From: Serinus canaria
Taxonomy: Eukaryota; Chordata; Aves; Passeriformes; Fringillidae
Direction of reading: 5' to 3'
DNA length: 64,000 nt
NCBI RefSeq assembly: GCF_022539315.1
Contig: NC_066319.1
Coordinates: forward strand, 32,061,093-32,125,092
Below are positions 1-12,481 of the stretch, piece by piece. The notes under the pieces were generated by a model, which saw only the letters and a list, made by a program, of their open reading frames with translations, was not told the DNA's origin and searched no databases. The position numbers and the translations under genes are program-made. Positions within the stretch are counted from its first letter, which is position 1. Each line of letters starts with the position of its first letter.

Positions 1-540
1 TAAGATGTCCTTGTACATCTATTTTGATCACAAGTATTATGTCCAAGAACCTGCCTTCTAACAGAGTATTTCAGGATGTTCCCTTTATGATACGCATTTA
101 GAAATGAAGAATTAGCAAAAAGACAATAGGCATGCTCAGACTTGAAAAAATGTAAATGAGTGCAGGAGTGTGGTGGCATGTTTGTATTTAAAAGTAGTAA
201 TATTTAATACTCACTTATGTAAGAGCCACCACCAATATTAAGTATTACTTTCAAAGCAGTTTTCATTGAAAGCTGTGTGCTTTGCTTATTTGAGCAGTTT
301 AAAAAAATGTTTTCCTTAAAATTTAATGAAGGTAACTTTCTGAGCCAATAACAGAAAAAGGGAATAGAATGTCTTCTGTTAGATAATTCTATCAGCTATC
401 TCAATTCTTATGTGCAGTATAATATGTTAAGTTTTAAAACCTGACATAGTAAAACACAGGTAAGAATAGCTTAACTATAAAATTGCAAGCAGGGGGTTAA
501 TGTCTTTGAGGCAAATCTTAATTGCCGAGATCCTATTTGG

Positions 541-640
541 TGGGATTTTGTTTTGTTTTGAGGGGTTTTTTTTGTTTTGGTTTGGTTTTTTTGGGGTTTT
601 TTGGACTTTTTTTTTCTTTTTTTTTCCTCTTTTTAGTACC
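541..640. repeat. T/G-rich low-complexity tract
   Basis: About 100 bases are composed almost wholly of T and G, with runs of T broken by G or GG and ending in a T-rich stretch. On the complement it reads as an A-rich tract with interspersed C pairs. Similar A/C-rich tracts occur near 20757, 30020, 30915 and 44060. It accounts for the phenylalanine-rich open frame from 500 to 718, which is not a gene. Confidence 0.8.
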
Positions 641-675
641 AAGTCCTTTCATTGTCATAATTTCACTGAGTTTTT

Positions 676-710
676 AGGAGGAGAGGGAGAAGGAGAGAGA
701 GATGGAGAGA
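676..710. repeat. Purine-rich GA tract
   Basis: This is an imperfect run of GGA and GA units, almost entirely purine, just downstream of the T/G-rich tract. It is simple-sequence DNA with no coding interpretation. Confidence 0.7.
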
Positions 711-2215
711 CTGTGTGAAGTTTTTTCTAATGCATAATGTATTTAAACACTGTACCTTCTGGATTGAGGCCACTAACCAGCTCGAAAATGAGTCCTGTTT
801 CCTCCTTACAGACTTGCAGTAAGGAGTCAGAGATGACCATGTCTACAGTCATTCCTAGCTGGTGTCAGAACATGACAATTCTGTTGTTCTGGGTCAGTGG
901 TGAATAACTCACTCAAATGGTGCAAAGTCAGCCAGTTCTTAATTTTTTATCTCCTCAAGAGTGCATTCAGTGACTTTATCACTGAGAAGAATGACTCCCC
1001 TGCCTAGTGTGATCAAGATCTGGAAATTTGTTGCATCAGCACATTTAGCCTGGACTGCTACTTGATTGGTGGGGCTTATATTTGATCTTATGGCAGGCAG
1101 GTCAGCTCGCTGACTGGCTAGGTGAGCCTAGGTCCAGAGGGAAACTCCATTTTACCCATCTGAACCTGAAGGAAGGGAAGTTTCATAACTTGCCAGGCTT
1201 TTCATTTGGGGTCCCTACAGGTAGGCAACACTAACTCCTTTGAAGTAGAAAGTGGGGTGATGTAAGCTCTCTGGATCCCAGCTTGTGAGGCTCTTCCTTA
1301 AAAAGAGCTCAGGGACAGAAATCATTTCTTGGAAGACTTTGTAGGCACTTCGTATTTGTGTTTTGTAATATTTTCTGCAACAGTGGAAGACCTGAACTGA
1401 AATTACAGGTTATGAGCAAAAAGGCAATGCATCAGGTGTCACAGTGGGTGTCTGTGCTTTTTAGTTTTGTACTGTAATTTTTTTAAAAAATAGAGTTACA
1501 ACAACTTAGTACCCTGTGGTTTTGGTGGTCTTATACTTCCTTATTTTCTGAATCCACTTCATTGAAACTTTTGTCAAAAGCTTTTCCCCCTGTTTCTATG
1601 GATTTATGTGTATGTCAATACTTTCAATCACTTAAAGCAGCCCAGAGCATCTTATGGAACAGTTTGGCTGCAGAGAGAGGTGACCGTGGCTATTCCTTCT
1701 TTTTTGCTTTTTTTAAAATCATATTATCCTGAAAAAAATCAGAAAAATTATGCAATGGAAAAAAAAATTGCTTGTCTGCCTTTCTGATATCATAAAGATA
1801 TCTGTCAGGGACTAACTATGAGCTTTACCTCCCTTATGCTTGCTCTTTTTGTCCATCTACTGAACTTCAAAGGAAAGAGACATTTCAGGCCTTTCCAGTA
1901 ACCACTTTTAAGCATCCAATAGGCCCAGCACGAAAGTTGTAGATGGTTTACAGTTTATGTTTACGAGGCTTCTTGGAGGAAAAGACTTCTGAAAAACAGT
2001 ACCCCCAAAAATAAATCCAGGCAGGTCCAAAGCACACAGTTGTCATCTGGAGAATGATTCACCAGTGGGAGCAAGACTTGACTGAGTCCTTCGTTTTGAG
2101 CGCCAAGTAGCACATCACTCATAAAGAGTATTAGTTGTGTTTCCAAATACAAACCACCCTACATTTAAAGTACAGGCTTTAAGTTAAACCTACAAGAGCA
2201 GACTGTCAGTGTTGC

Positions 2216-2310
2216 CACGTAACCCTTCGCATTCTGGCGTTTTCCAGACTGCCAGCCAAATGAACACTTTAGGAGGAGGTGCATATATATGTCCGCAGCA
2301 CCCAGCGGGT
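2216..2310. promoter_or_regulatory. Candidate intronic regulatory patch with retained CpGs
   Basis: Five CpG dinucleotides fall within about 95 bases of an otherwise strongly CpG-depleted intron, in unique sequence without simple repeats. Retained CpGs in methylated intron DNA can mark functional constraint or hypomethylation. Calling it a conserved element is inference, because no alignment was available. It could equally be chance. Confidence 0.25.
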
Positions 2311-5300
2311 TAATCCACCCTACTGTGCATAGGTCTTGGAGCTCTTATGGTATGTAAGACTTGCCAAGTCTGCAGTTATTTTCTACTTTTAAATTTCTTT
2401 ATGAACTATGCATTCACAGCAAGCATCTCTTCTTACCCTGTTCAAGAGTTTGTGAATGCATATCAAGACAGTACTTTCATTTGTTGTATGTAAAACACAC
2501 ATTTGTATACATTTTATCATCAGAAAAAATTTTGTGGTTCATTTTGAGTCCTTTCTATTAAAACATCTTTTTTTTTTTAAGCACTTAGCCGTCCTCCATT
2601 TTTTTTAATACATCTTAAAATAGACAAATGTGTATTTTGGACTTGTGGCCTAACAAGTGTCCTTTTTAGTAATTGAAGCTTTTAACTTAGTATCTCTCAG
2701 GAATAACTGTCTGTTACATTTCCAATTTTTTTTTTTTTTTAATGATGAAAAAATATTATTCATGTGTACCCATATGTAATATTTCAGTGAGTGCTTTTTT
2801 TATAACTGAGCAGCCCTGAGAAAAGAGGTTTCTAATGTGGGCAGTACATGGACTCTTGTTGTGCTAGTGGGCATCATTTTAGGGGCTGTCTCCTGAACAA
2901 GCACTTGTGACAAACAGCATAGGGTCTAAGGGGAAGACATTAAAGACATGCAAGGCATTAAAATATCTCGCAGTTTATAACTAATTTTAACAGCTCTAAG
3001 GAAAATTGAGATGCTATGATTGCTATTTTCCTTTAAAAAAACCAGTCATTTTTACTCTTAAAGAAACTACATTACTGATTTAATGAAGAATGGTGCAGGA
3101 TGTTAGTCATCATCTACTTTTAAGTTCTCACATTCTGCTATATATAAACAACTGCAAAATAGTAAAGGTTAAATATTGATGAAGTAAAACTGAACTTAAT
3201 TACTTCAGCTGCAGGTAGAATTTTAATTGAACTTAGCTATTTTGCCCACATTTGATATTATTCTAATGATAAAAGTAACAGCATAATAAATTTAAAAAGC
3301 TACTTAGAACAAAATATAGCTCTTTAATGTATACTTTTATACAGTTGATTGAGAAAATGAAAAACATTATTTAAAAACTAAAACTAAAAAGAACTAAAAA
3401 AGGAAAATAGTCTCTTAAAGGAGATGTGCTTTCAGCAAAAGAAAAATATTTTTTTTTGTCTCCTGATTTCTTTAATGACTTGTTATTGTTGCCTCAGCTG
3501 TAGTCAGTCTGCAGCTGGTATTCTTAACAGAATTACTATGAGAATGCCAAAAATACTTCTCTAAAAATATATTTTAAAAAGATTTAAAAAGAATGCCATT
3601 AAAACTGCAGCACAAGGACACTTTGTGTGACAGTGTTTAGTAGGATGAAAAATTTAAACAGAATAACAGCTATTTACATTCACACTGCAAAGTAATTACT
3701 GAAGCATATAGAATTCTTAAACCTATTTTAATAATGCTTTCCTTCAGCCTAGATACCAAAAACTGGGAGTACACTTACCAGCTTGTACTGAGTGGGGAGG
3801 GTGGGAATTGAAGTTAAAACCATGTAGAAAAACGTCTATTGAACACTTTCCTGGTGAGGTACAATGTAAGTTTCACTTTTAAATAGAAGAACATCATAAA
3901 TCAGCATAAGCCACATGTTTTAATGAGTGTATCTCCTCTGGAATTGTGCAGTGCTTGCAATTCTCTGTGACCAAGACATGGATCTGGTCTTAGACTTCTT
4001 ACTCAGGCAAAACTGCCACTGACATTAATGATAATTTTGCTTGAATAGAACAAAGTGCTTGATGGGAGTCGTGCCAGCATGAGGGGTGCGAGATTAGGAT
4101 AAACGTGCAAAAAAAGTACAACTTCAAATGGCTGTACCTTTGACTTCTACAGCTAGCATTTCCTCCAACTACAAGGATCTTAATTATAACATTTTCTGGT
4201 TCAAAGATTAACATTTAGCATTCTGGGAAAGACTTTCTGGACTTTAGTAACCTGATCAGCACGGTCTCCTTTTGGTCTCTGCCTCTTTCTAGTTCTTTGT
4301 ATTGCAGGGGAGATGATAGTATCTGGCACATTCCTCGGATGTCTTGAAGATAGCAGCCTTCTGTGTTTGGGGCTGAAAGATTGTGAACTCTGTGTTAGCA
4401 GAAATGCCACACAGGGGAGGTGAATAGAACATTAAAAAAGCTTTAGCTTTAGGTACTGCAGCGCAAGCAGAGTTGAATTTGAGAGCTGGGACTTAAGTGG
4501 ACATTTGTCCCTGCTTTCTTCCTTAATAAAATCTGAGTGTTAACTGTGGGTAAGGGCATTTGAGAGATCACTAAAAATGAATCATTGAGTGCCCAGAAGA
4601 GCTTTATTATGATATACTATGGAGAACTTTAGAATATATCTAGCACTTTTTAAGTGGATATCAGATACATGTAGGAGTTACTATTGTGGAAGCGAATTAT
4701 TTTGTCCTCTGCTGCAGAAGCAAAACAATTTGCCAAATTAAAATGTCAAAATAAAACTCATCAAAAACTAGATCTGTGTGGTCCTTTCTGGCACTGTGCT
4801 CCCATCCAATTTTCTTTTGCCCCATGAAAAGCTATTGAGCAAAAAAATCACAAGCCCTAACCAGCAACGTTTGTTGTGTTTGTGTATGTGTAGTCCATTT
4901 TGAAAAAGCCTGACACAAAACTAGATCTGGGGAAAAAAAATCTCAGTGCAGAAATCCTGACTGGCCAAATCGATTTTTAAAAAATGACCAAATTTTAAAA
5001 ATCCCCAGACTGATGTCTGGTTCCAGTACTGAGTTCTTGTAGGAAGAGGCAAGAGAGCTTGCTTAGTTCAGTCTGTCTGCCCCAGAAGCAATTAGGAGGA
5101 ATTATTCTGCTCCCGAAGTTCTGCATAAGTGTTGCCACTGCCCAGTTAACCAGTGTGAAAATACCATGGAAAATAAATTATTAAACTATACCGTTATTAC
5201 TAACTTGCCAGTTCCAGAGAAACAAATGCAGCCACATTTACATATGTGTCCATCTGTCTGTTTTTACACTTTATGTCTTCAACCAGTGGGTGAAATTGTT

Positions 5301-5829
5301 TTAATCCAAGCTGCAGTCTGATTTTTTTTTTTTTTTAATTTGCTTGTTCCCCCTGCTGATATTTTTCTCTGTGTGTATGTTATTTGTAGATGGACATGCA
5401 TATTCTTGACAGTAGCTAGTTCTTAATTGCCCCTTTAAGTAACCTAATCTATCTGGCCATGGTAGTTTTAACTGGAGTATGCAGCAGAGTTCTCCATGGA
5501 TAATTTTCGTTAGTTAGCAGATTGTTACCATCTCAATGTTGCTGAAATCCCTAATCTCAGGTCAGCGTGAAGCTGCAGTGGTTACAATCCTGTTGCCTGA
5601 TGCAGTGTGAATGGAAGTGCTTTCTGTCAGAAACATGTGGTCTCTTCAGTGGAGAGCCTGCGTAAATCCTGTGTAAATAGAGGGAGGCTAACAAAGGATG
5701 AGCCCCTGCAGCTCAGAGCATTTGGAGCCATTTGGAGGCTGAATTTGCTAAATGCTGCTTATACCGCCTGAAAAGTTGAAGAGAAAGGAGCATAAAATCC
5801 CTTCTTTTTTCTCTTTCTGCTCCTACCCT

Positions 5830-5854
5830 GGGGGGAGGGTGTTAAGGGCCAGGG
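5830..5854 (+). other. Predicted G-quadruplex motif
   Basis: Four G-tracts (5830-5835, 5837-5839, 5846-5848, 5852-5854) are separated by loops of 1, 6 and 3 bases. This satisfies the usual rule of four tracts of three or more G with loops of 1-7. G is on the + strand, so the structure could form in the non-template strand or in the MEIS2 pre-mRNA. Confidence 0.6.
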
Positions 5855-6730
5855 AAGCCTGAGGTAAGCCTATGAAGACTGTTTTTTCAGTGCTCTTTTG
5901 AGTGTGAAAAAGGTGGCATGGGTCACTGTCCCCTCTTTAATGTCGGAAAACCCACACAGTTAGTAAATGTTGCATGTAAACTAAAGCATTTCATCCCTTC
6001 TCCTGCACTCCGCGGCAGTGGGCCATGAACTAGTCACTTGAAAATCGCAGAAAAATTTCACTTCAACATGTCTGGACAGTTTAGCACAGCAGGAACGTAA
6101 GAGAGATCAGTAATTAGCAGGTTGCTTTACTGTTGTTCCTCTTGTCTGCGTTGGAACACTTTTTTCACCTGATGAGAAAAAATGTTGGATTGCAATGAAC
6201 GAACCATGAACCTCCTGGCTGTATAAATGAGCTTAGCAGTCTAACTGTGGTTTATTAATTTTCTCTTATATAAGCTACAAAAATACATTTTTGAAATTTG
6301 ACAGAATTTCTAAGATTTCTCAATTCACTTTACAAATAAACATGAAATCTAAACACAGACAATTAAGGACACAAAAAAGCCAGTCTTTTTTCTTATTTTT
6401 GAACAGAAAAATAATAAAAATGTGAATCTAAACAGTTCTGAAAATAATTTTGAAATACTTAAATCACTGATTTTATAGCATGCATGGCTATAATAAGAGC
6501 TGAAATGTCATTCCTACTTTGAATAAATAATAAAACATTTGCAAATTCCTTTTTACAAATAAGATATGTTAGTGACTCAAGACAGGTGCCTATCCAGAAA
6601 CAGAAAATAAACAGTTTTCATTCTGTCTCTTGTAAATACACTTTATATACAAGGTACTATGCAAGTCCTTAAGACTTTAACACATATTGCCAGATGGCAA
6701 TAGGGACTTGCTCCTGAATGACAAACTAGG

Positions 6731-6768
6731 CTAAGTTGTAATTAGATTACAACTAAGTTGTAATTAGA
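6731..6768. repeat. Tandem 16-bp repeat containing a TAATTA motif
   Basis: The same 16 bases occur at 6731-6746 and 6753-6768, a period of 22 bp. Each copy contains TAATTA, a homeodomain-type core. The first copy also forms a 9-bp inverted repeat with the 3-base spacer TAG. The sequence supports the repeat. A regulatory role is only a possibility. Confidence 0.65.
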
Positions 6769-8669
6769 ATAGCTTTGTATGTGGGGTCTGATAGCATCTT
6801 AAGTTTTCTTCCTATTTGAATTTGCAATAATTATTAATTCATACATGTGTGAAATTCATACATGTCATCTTTACATTATCAGCCCAGTGGAATTGCTGGG
6901 TTTTATTCTGGAAAGCAAAAGAACAGCAAGAGAGAAGGCCAGGTCTTTGTCTCCTTCCTGCTTCTAGAAGAGCAAGAGAACAGCAGGACAACATCTTCTG
7001 TAGGAAGAGATAGTAGTGGTGTACGTCTGAAGTTTTCTCCTGTTCTCTCTAGTGCACCAGTGTCCAACCTTTCTTTCTGTCCAAGATGCTCTCTGAAACA
7101 TAGAACAGGGAACCATGAAACACCAGGGCAGAGAATGCACTGGTCTGATTACAGCAGCTCACTTGAGGACACTCAGCTCCAGGGAGAAGTGACCATGCAG
7201 GTCAGCACAGGCTCAGTGTGCTTTTAAGGCCCCTGAACTGCTTCTGATAGCTCCTTTCCTCCTGGAGTAATTTAGCAAAACCAGCACAGGTACTGGCAGA
7301 GCAGTGCCAATGATGGCACAGCTCTAAGCTGGGCTGCCCACCTGAACTGTTTGTGATTTTCAAAGTCCCATACTTGCCAGAAATAACCTATCTTTATTTA
7401 GTTTCCCTGGGCAAGAAATGCAGGAGATAAGCATGGATTCTGTGGTGTGAGGAGACTTAAGTCAACTTCCTGGAACAGGGATCATTAAGAGGAAGAGAAA
7501 GAAAAAAAAAATCCATAGCCAGGACTTCATTCAAAGATCTGTGATCTACTGGAGCTGCAAGGCTAAAACCCTGATAATTTTAACAGGATGGAATGAAGAT
7601 AAGAATTCTCCTGAAGGGTCTTTGATTCTGGAGCTGACCTTCCCTCTTTGTTGGTCTTCCCTTAAGTACAGACTATCTTATCTTTAAAAACATCTTTGGA
7701 CACTTCTCTCCAGCTTTTTGGCAGTGATAATTACATAAATTTTTAAGATTTTTCTCTGGTAGTGATATGGATTGTATTACTAAGCTGAATGTCCTTATTA
7801 ATAATGGTTTACAGTATTTATGTGTCTAGATTATAAGTACAAACAAATAATTGCAAGTTGTGAATATAAGCTGCTTGCAGATTTTCTTCTTTGCTTTGCA
7901 TTTATATCTACATATCTACATATTCCACTCCATCAAAATATTACTCTGGAATATTAGAGTAGTTTACTTAAGATCAGCATAGTGCACTGCAGTTTTCCTT
8001 TACAGAATCCTTTAACTTGCTTTTCGTATTGCATCCACTATTTTTAGAAAAATGGCAAAGTGTCTTGTCTTCCCCCGAGTTTAGATACTCCTGCTGTTCT
8101 CTCTTTTCCTTTAGTGTGACAAACCTTAAAGCTGTAAGGGACCTCTGATGATGAAGAAACTCAAACACTGAGTTCTGAAATGTACTTTTCCAGAAATCAC
8201 TTTTTTAACTGCTCAACTTGCTATGATGGTAACAGAAACTATTTCTAGAATTTGAATCTGGACTGTTACCAGGCTTCTCTGCTTCGGCCTGACTGGGTCA
8301 TCCTTTCCAGTTATCGTCTTGATAGATTGTGAATTTGTTATTCATCCTGATCACAAGTGGTAAAAGGACAAGATGGGCAACTTCTAAGCTTCATCTGTTG
8401 CTGGGTTTTTACTCTGTGAAGAACACAAAGATTAGGGTTGAGGTAATACCGATAGTGTGGGAGACTAACAAAGAAAAATTCATTGATACAATAAGGTTGG
8501 ACAGACTTTACATAGGACTGTCTCTGTTTCTCAAAGAGTCCTTGGCAATGCCAACACTGGGCTTTGCAAGTTTATCTGTCCAAGGACATCAGCTTGCAGC
8601 AAACTGGAATTGTGGTGCAATGGAAACCCTGCTATGACTGCTTGTTTGATATTTTTTAAAGAGGTAATC

Positions 8670-8692
8670 TCCTTTGCATTCAATGCAAAGGA
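8670..8692. repeat. Perfect 23-bp palindrome with octamer-like half-sites
   Basis: Two perfectly complementary 11-bp arms (8670-8680 and 8682-8692) flank one central C. Each arm contains TTTGCAT or ATGCAAA, seven bases close to the POU-family octamer. Palindromic octamer half-sites are known to bind POU dimers. That this one does so is inference. Confidence 0.6.
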
Positions 8693-10383
8693 ATTCAGCT
8701 TGTGGAAGGAAACCCTCAGCACACACTAAGAGTGCCTGAACACAGAGCCAGTGTGGAAGCCCAACTTCCCACTGTGAAAAGAAGTCTTGCATCTTCAGCG
8801 TCCTCAACAAACTCTTCCCCTCGAAGAGAAGGTCTTTAAGGAGCCCCAGGTGGGTCCCTTCTCAAGGTTTCTTGTAAACTCTTTCCATCTTTTATAGGGG
8901 TTATTGAGACTGTTACACAGCACTGCTATGCTCTTAAACAAACTGGGTAAAATGCCTAAATCTCTACTGGCTCAAATCATGCCTAGTCATTGACACCTCC
9001 ACAAAGAGAGTGTCACTTAAAAATTCTCCACCTTCCTGCAACACCGATAGGGTTTTGCAATCATGTGTACTCTTTGCACAAGAATAAATGAGTGAACAGT
9101 ATGGGAAGCAGGAGAAAATCCTTAATTTTTTTGGTTCTGTGTGAAAGAGAGAGACAGTGGACCAAAATCCAAACCCTAATTTCTTCTCTAGAAAATTGGG
9201 GTAACTGTGCTTGTATAATTGCCATTTCCATAGAATTTTGGATTTGGCTCTACTCCTTTTACAAATTACCATCTAAGCCATGATATGAATGGTTCATATA
9301 AGCAGAATCTCTTGTAATGACAATTTAAATTATTTAAATTTTGATTCCTTCATACAGTAGTGAAAAATATAGTTAGTCCAGTCTGCCATAAAGTGACTTT
9401 CATATCTGTTCATTTTATTTTGCTTTTGATATTTTACTTTTCTCCATTTAAAGTAACTGGCATTTATTTGGATAAAGAAAGCTAGGACCAGAAGTAAATA
9501 ATTTCATCCTGGAAAAGACAGTTATGGGCTTTTTCTATGATTTCTTCTCACTAGAAGCAGCATCCACTAAACTGAGTGGTTGTAGTCCTATTAAAGATAT
9601 GACATTACAGATTAACAGGCCTGTCGTGCACCAGGAGGAACAAATCTTGCTGTATTTTTCTTCTGATATCATTTGGAGTTACAGTATTTGAATTTTCTTT
9701 TGTGAGGTTATGGAACAGATTAGGGAAGCACCGACTCTTATGATTTCAACTGCTGATTAGGATGGGAAGACAATGAGAGCTTTAGTTGAACTTTTCTTTC
9801 TTGGGCTGCTATTAGCTTTTTCAAACCAGGGTATTAATAACCTCATCAAAAAGTCCAAACACTGATATAGCGTGTGGGAAACTCCTGCTGAGGATGCTCA
9901 CAAATAGGAGAGTATATGCAGACAGACAGGAATTTGTCCATAGAGAGAGTGAACTGGTGTTTCTGTGGTTTGAAAGGATGGTGCAGGGCAGAAGTTTTAC
10001 AGCTCCACACATCCTGTGCATACACACATTACTTTTACATAAAGAGACAAAGATATCTTTATCCGCACGACAGATAGACAAACAGACTGACTGACTTCAA
10101 ACTTGCACTTTCAGTAGAGATTTTTTCCCCCCATCTCCGGGTACTGCTTTTCAAAATTGCCTGAGGCTACAGTACAGCACCTCAGATCCCCAAGGCCCAT
10201 TGCCTGGCTCCTAATAGCCACTCTCCATCTGTGTCACATGAACAGCTGATGAGATAGCTCCAGTGTCTGTATTTTGGAGAGCATATCCACCCAGGTTAAA
10301 ATGCTGGGGTTGCCAAGGAGCAGTCAGAAGCCATTAGTGTTTGTGAGAATTTGCCTTGCAGCAGTTCCTTGGCATAGTGGAAA

Positions 10384-10417
10384 GTGTGTGTGCGTGTGTG
10401 TGCGCGCGCACACGTGT
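10384..10417. repeat. Alternating purine-pyrimidine tract (Z-DNA-prone)
   Basis: Thirty-four consecutive bases alternate strictly between purine and pyrimidine. They begin as GT repeats, pass through a GC-alternating core near 10402-10409 and end in an AC/GT section. GC and GT alternation is the classical Z-DNA-forming composition. It is a compound microsatellite and probably length-variable. Confidence 0.75.
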
Positions 10418-12301
10418 CTGTGAGAGAGGGGTAGGGTGGAATACATGGGGGGGGAAGAAAGCAGCAGAAAGGAGTGCTTTCTAAATAACTGATATACTAC
10501 AAAAGCAAACAGTTGGTTACAGTGTTCAGAGCTTCCATAATCTCCTCAACTACTTTACTGGGATTTGACTCTCCTTTCCCTGTCGTTAATAGAAGAAAAA
10601 AAAAAAGGCACGAGAAACAGAGCAGCGACTTCAGGGTCTTGCTCTGGTGTTTGGGCAGATGGAAAGGAGCTGCTCTGCCTTGGGGCAGGGTGGTTGTAAT
10701 GAAGTGGCCTGTCAGTCTGTAAATAGTGAGGGTCATCTCTTCCATGTGATGGAGGGTATCACATTGCAGTGAAAATGGAAATGTCAATAAAATTAATCTG
10801 CCAGCTCTTTGCTGTGGCTTTTTCTGTCTCTCCAGTCCAAAAGGGTCGGTTTTTCAGAGGGGACACCGTACAAGAAGGGTGATCTGGCATGGGAGGGAAG
10901 ATGGAGCTGAAATGCAAGTTTTGAAGCAAATGGACTGTATGTAGCAGCAATGTATTTCGTTTAGTAGGACTACGGATCTAGACGAGGCTGTAGGAATTAG
11001 CTCATGAATCTATAGCATTCCTCAGGAAGCTATGGAGCGTCTAGCTCAGGCTACATTGAGCACAGAGTTTATTGTTTTAGGCTTTCTTGGACAAGGTTTT
11101 TACTTAGCATGGGATTTATGGCATTTACTGCTAATGAATGTCTATTCTTAAATTACAAAAACCACCGTCTCAGCACAATTCCCAGATGTCCTTCCAGGAC
11201 CTCGGCTTCTTAAACACCAGCAGGGAGCATAAACTCTCCACTTCTCTGTTTTCCTCTTTCGTGTGGCTCCGGGCTAATGATGTGTAAGGAAAACACAGCA
11301 ATCTATAAAGTCTCAGTGCTGTCCCAGTATTCTTCATTTATTTTGCATTTGATTATGCCACAAGTCGGATCTTGTTTCTTTCCTTTTTTTAAAGTTATTA
11401 GTTCAAATATTAATGTAGGAATATGGCATATATTGCTGCTCTTGATTGATGCCTTCCCAAAAACAGGAAGACGTGCTCGTATGAATTTTAAGAAAGTAGG
11501 GGTCCTGCAATGCCTTGCCAGAAGAGTTTTTCAGATACATAATTTAGATGCCCTCCAGGCAGGCTTTCAAGGCATTTTTGCTGGAGGGCAAGAAAAAATA
11601 ACTATGACTGTTAAAAGTAAATGATTTTTGCTAATGCACAATTAATGCCAGGGAAAAGCACAGAAGAGAAGGATGTTGATGGAAAGTTCTGATTAAGTGA
11701 GAGCTCTACCTTGATGTGCATCTTTTTATTTTAATGATAATAACCACTGATGCAGAGATGTAGAAGTTTTCATGTCATGCAAATGCAGTATGCAGGGTCA
11801 CACTAGGTGTACGTGTTTGTGAGTGCGTGTGTGTGTGTGCTGGGAGGTGATGGTTACTGGGAGGGGCTCATCTGACAGTCTGTTATGTGCACTGAACGGT
11901 GACATGGTTACTGCCACCTCTGCAGAGGGCCTCGGATATATAGACTACAGAACATTTAACTTGATTACTTATACGTACATATTCAGAATGGTTGTAGGGA
12001 TGCATTTACGGTAAATGGGTTTTCTTGTGGCAGGTTTTCCCACATTGAATCCCATAATTGAAAAAGAGCTACTGCACTATGTCAAGCGCACAATTATAAT
12101 TGAATTAATGATATATGCATGTGTGAAACACAAAATTAGTATTTGGAGAGACACGGTTTTCTAATTTTTACATATTTGCATCGGCATTCTTATATAATGA
12201 GAAGCAGTATGTGCCTGATCTAACAAATAAAAACCCCCCAAACTGTGGTAGTGTCTTGGCAATTAATAATATTTTTTGGCTTCTGTATTTGGTTCATTAA
12301 A

Positions 12302-12335
12302 CGTCTCCTCCTTCCTGTTCTTCTCTTTGTTGTAG
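12302..12335 (+). other. MEIS2: Splice acceptor: polypyrimidine tract and AG
   Basis: A C/T-rich tract of about 30 bases, with few purines, ends in TAG immediately before the exon. The intron enters the coding frame after the first base of a codon (phase 1), so the Gly codon at the junction takes its first base from the previous exon. Confidence 0.93.
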
Positions 12336-12481
12336 GTGATGGTTTAGACAACAGTGTAGCCTCACCTGGTACAGGAGATGACGATGACCCAGACAAGGAC
12401 AAAAAGCGTCAGAAGAAAAGAGGCATTTTCCCCAAAGTAGCAACAAATATCATGAGAGCGTGGCTTTTCCAGCATCTCACA
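12336..12481 (+). CDS. MEIS2: MEIS2 homeodomain exon (exon 8; linker, N-terminal arm and helix 1)
   Basis: MEIS2 is a three-amino-acid-loop-extension (TALE) homeodomain transcription factor. It binds TGACAG-type sites in the nucleus, often with PBX and HOX proteins, and acts in limb, heart, palate, eye and brain development. The exon is 146 bp: two bases completing a split Gly codon, then 48 codons. It reads a Ser/Thr-Gly linker, an acidic run of four Asp, a basic nuclear-localisation-like arm ([11 protein letters not shown]) and homeodomain helix 1 ending at HLT. MEIS2 is chosen over MEIS1 because of Gly in SPGTGDDDD and Gln in KKRQKKRG, where MEIS1 has Ser and His as I recall it. Helices 2-3, including the DNA-recognition helix, are encoded by the next exon beyond this window. 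The open frame at 12245-12550 is this exon plus intron on both sides, so its Met is not a start. No frameshift or stop is seen. Confidence 0.97.

Larger units (their letters stand above)
1..12335 (+). other. MEIS2: MEIS2 intron upstream of the homeodomain exon (3' part)
   Basis: This is non-coding intron sequence ending at the acceptor at 12335. I found no coding exon in it. The preceding MEIS2 exon, which should end with the first base of a Gly codon after a Ser-Glu-Gln-like stretch, was not seen here. Open frames are short, overlap on both strands and show no known domain. Notable content is listed separately: T/G-rich DNA near 0.55 kb, a CpG-retaining patch near 2.25 kb, a G-quadruplex motif near 5.84 kb, a repeated homeodomain-like motif near 6.75 kb, a palindrome near 8.68 kb and a Z-DNA-prone tract near 10.4 kb. 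In 721-2200, 2320-5820, 5860-6720, 6770-8660, 8700-10380 and 10420-12300 I see only AT-rich unique intron sequence with short A or T runs. Confidence 0.9.

Noticed and set aside
6862..7227. 121-codon + strand open frame
   Set aside because: No family recognised. Moderate GC and lack of stops are within chance for 64 kb in six frames.
11443..11450. TGATTGAT PBX-HOX-like site, as evidence for MEIS2 autoregulation
   Set aside because: An 8-base word is expected a few times by chance on two strands, and no adjacent TGACAG site accompanies it.
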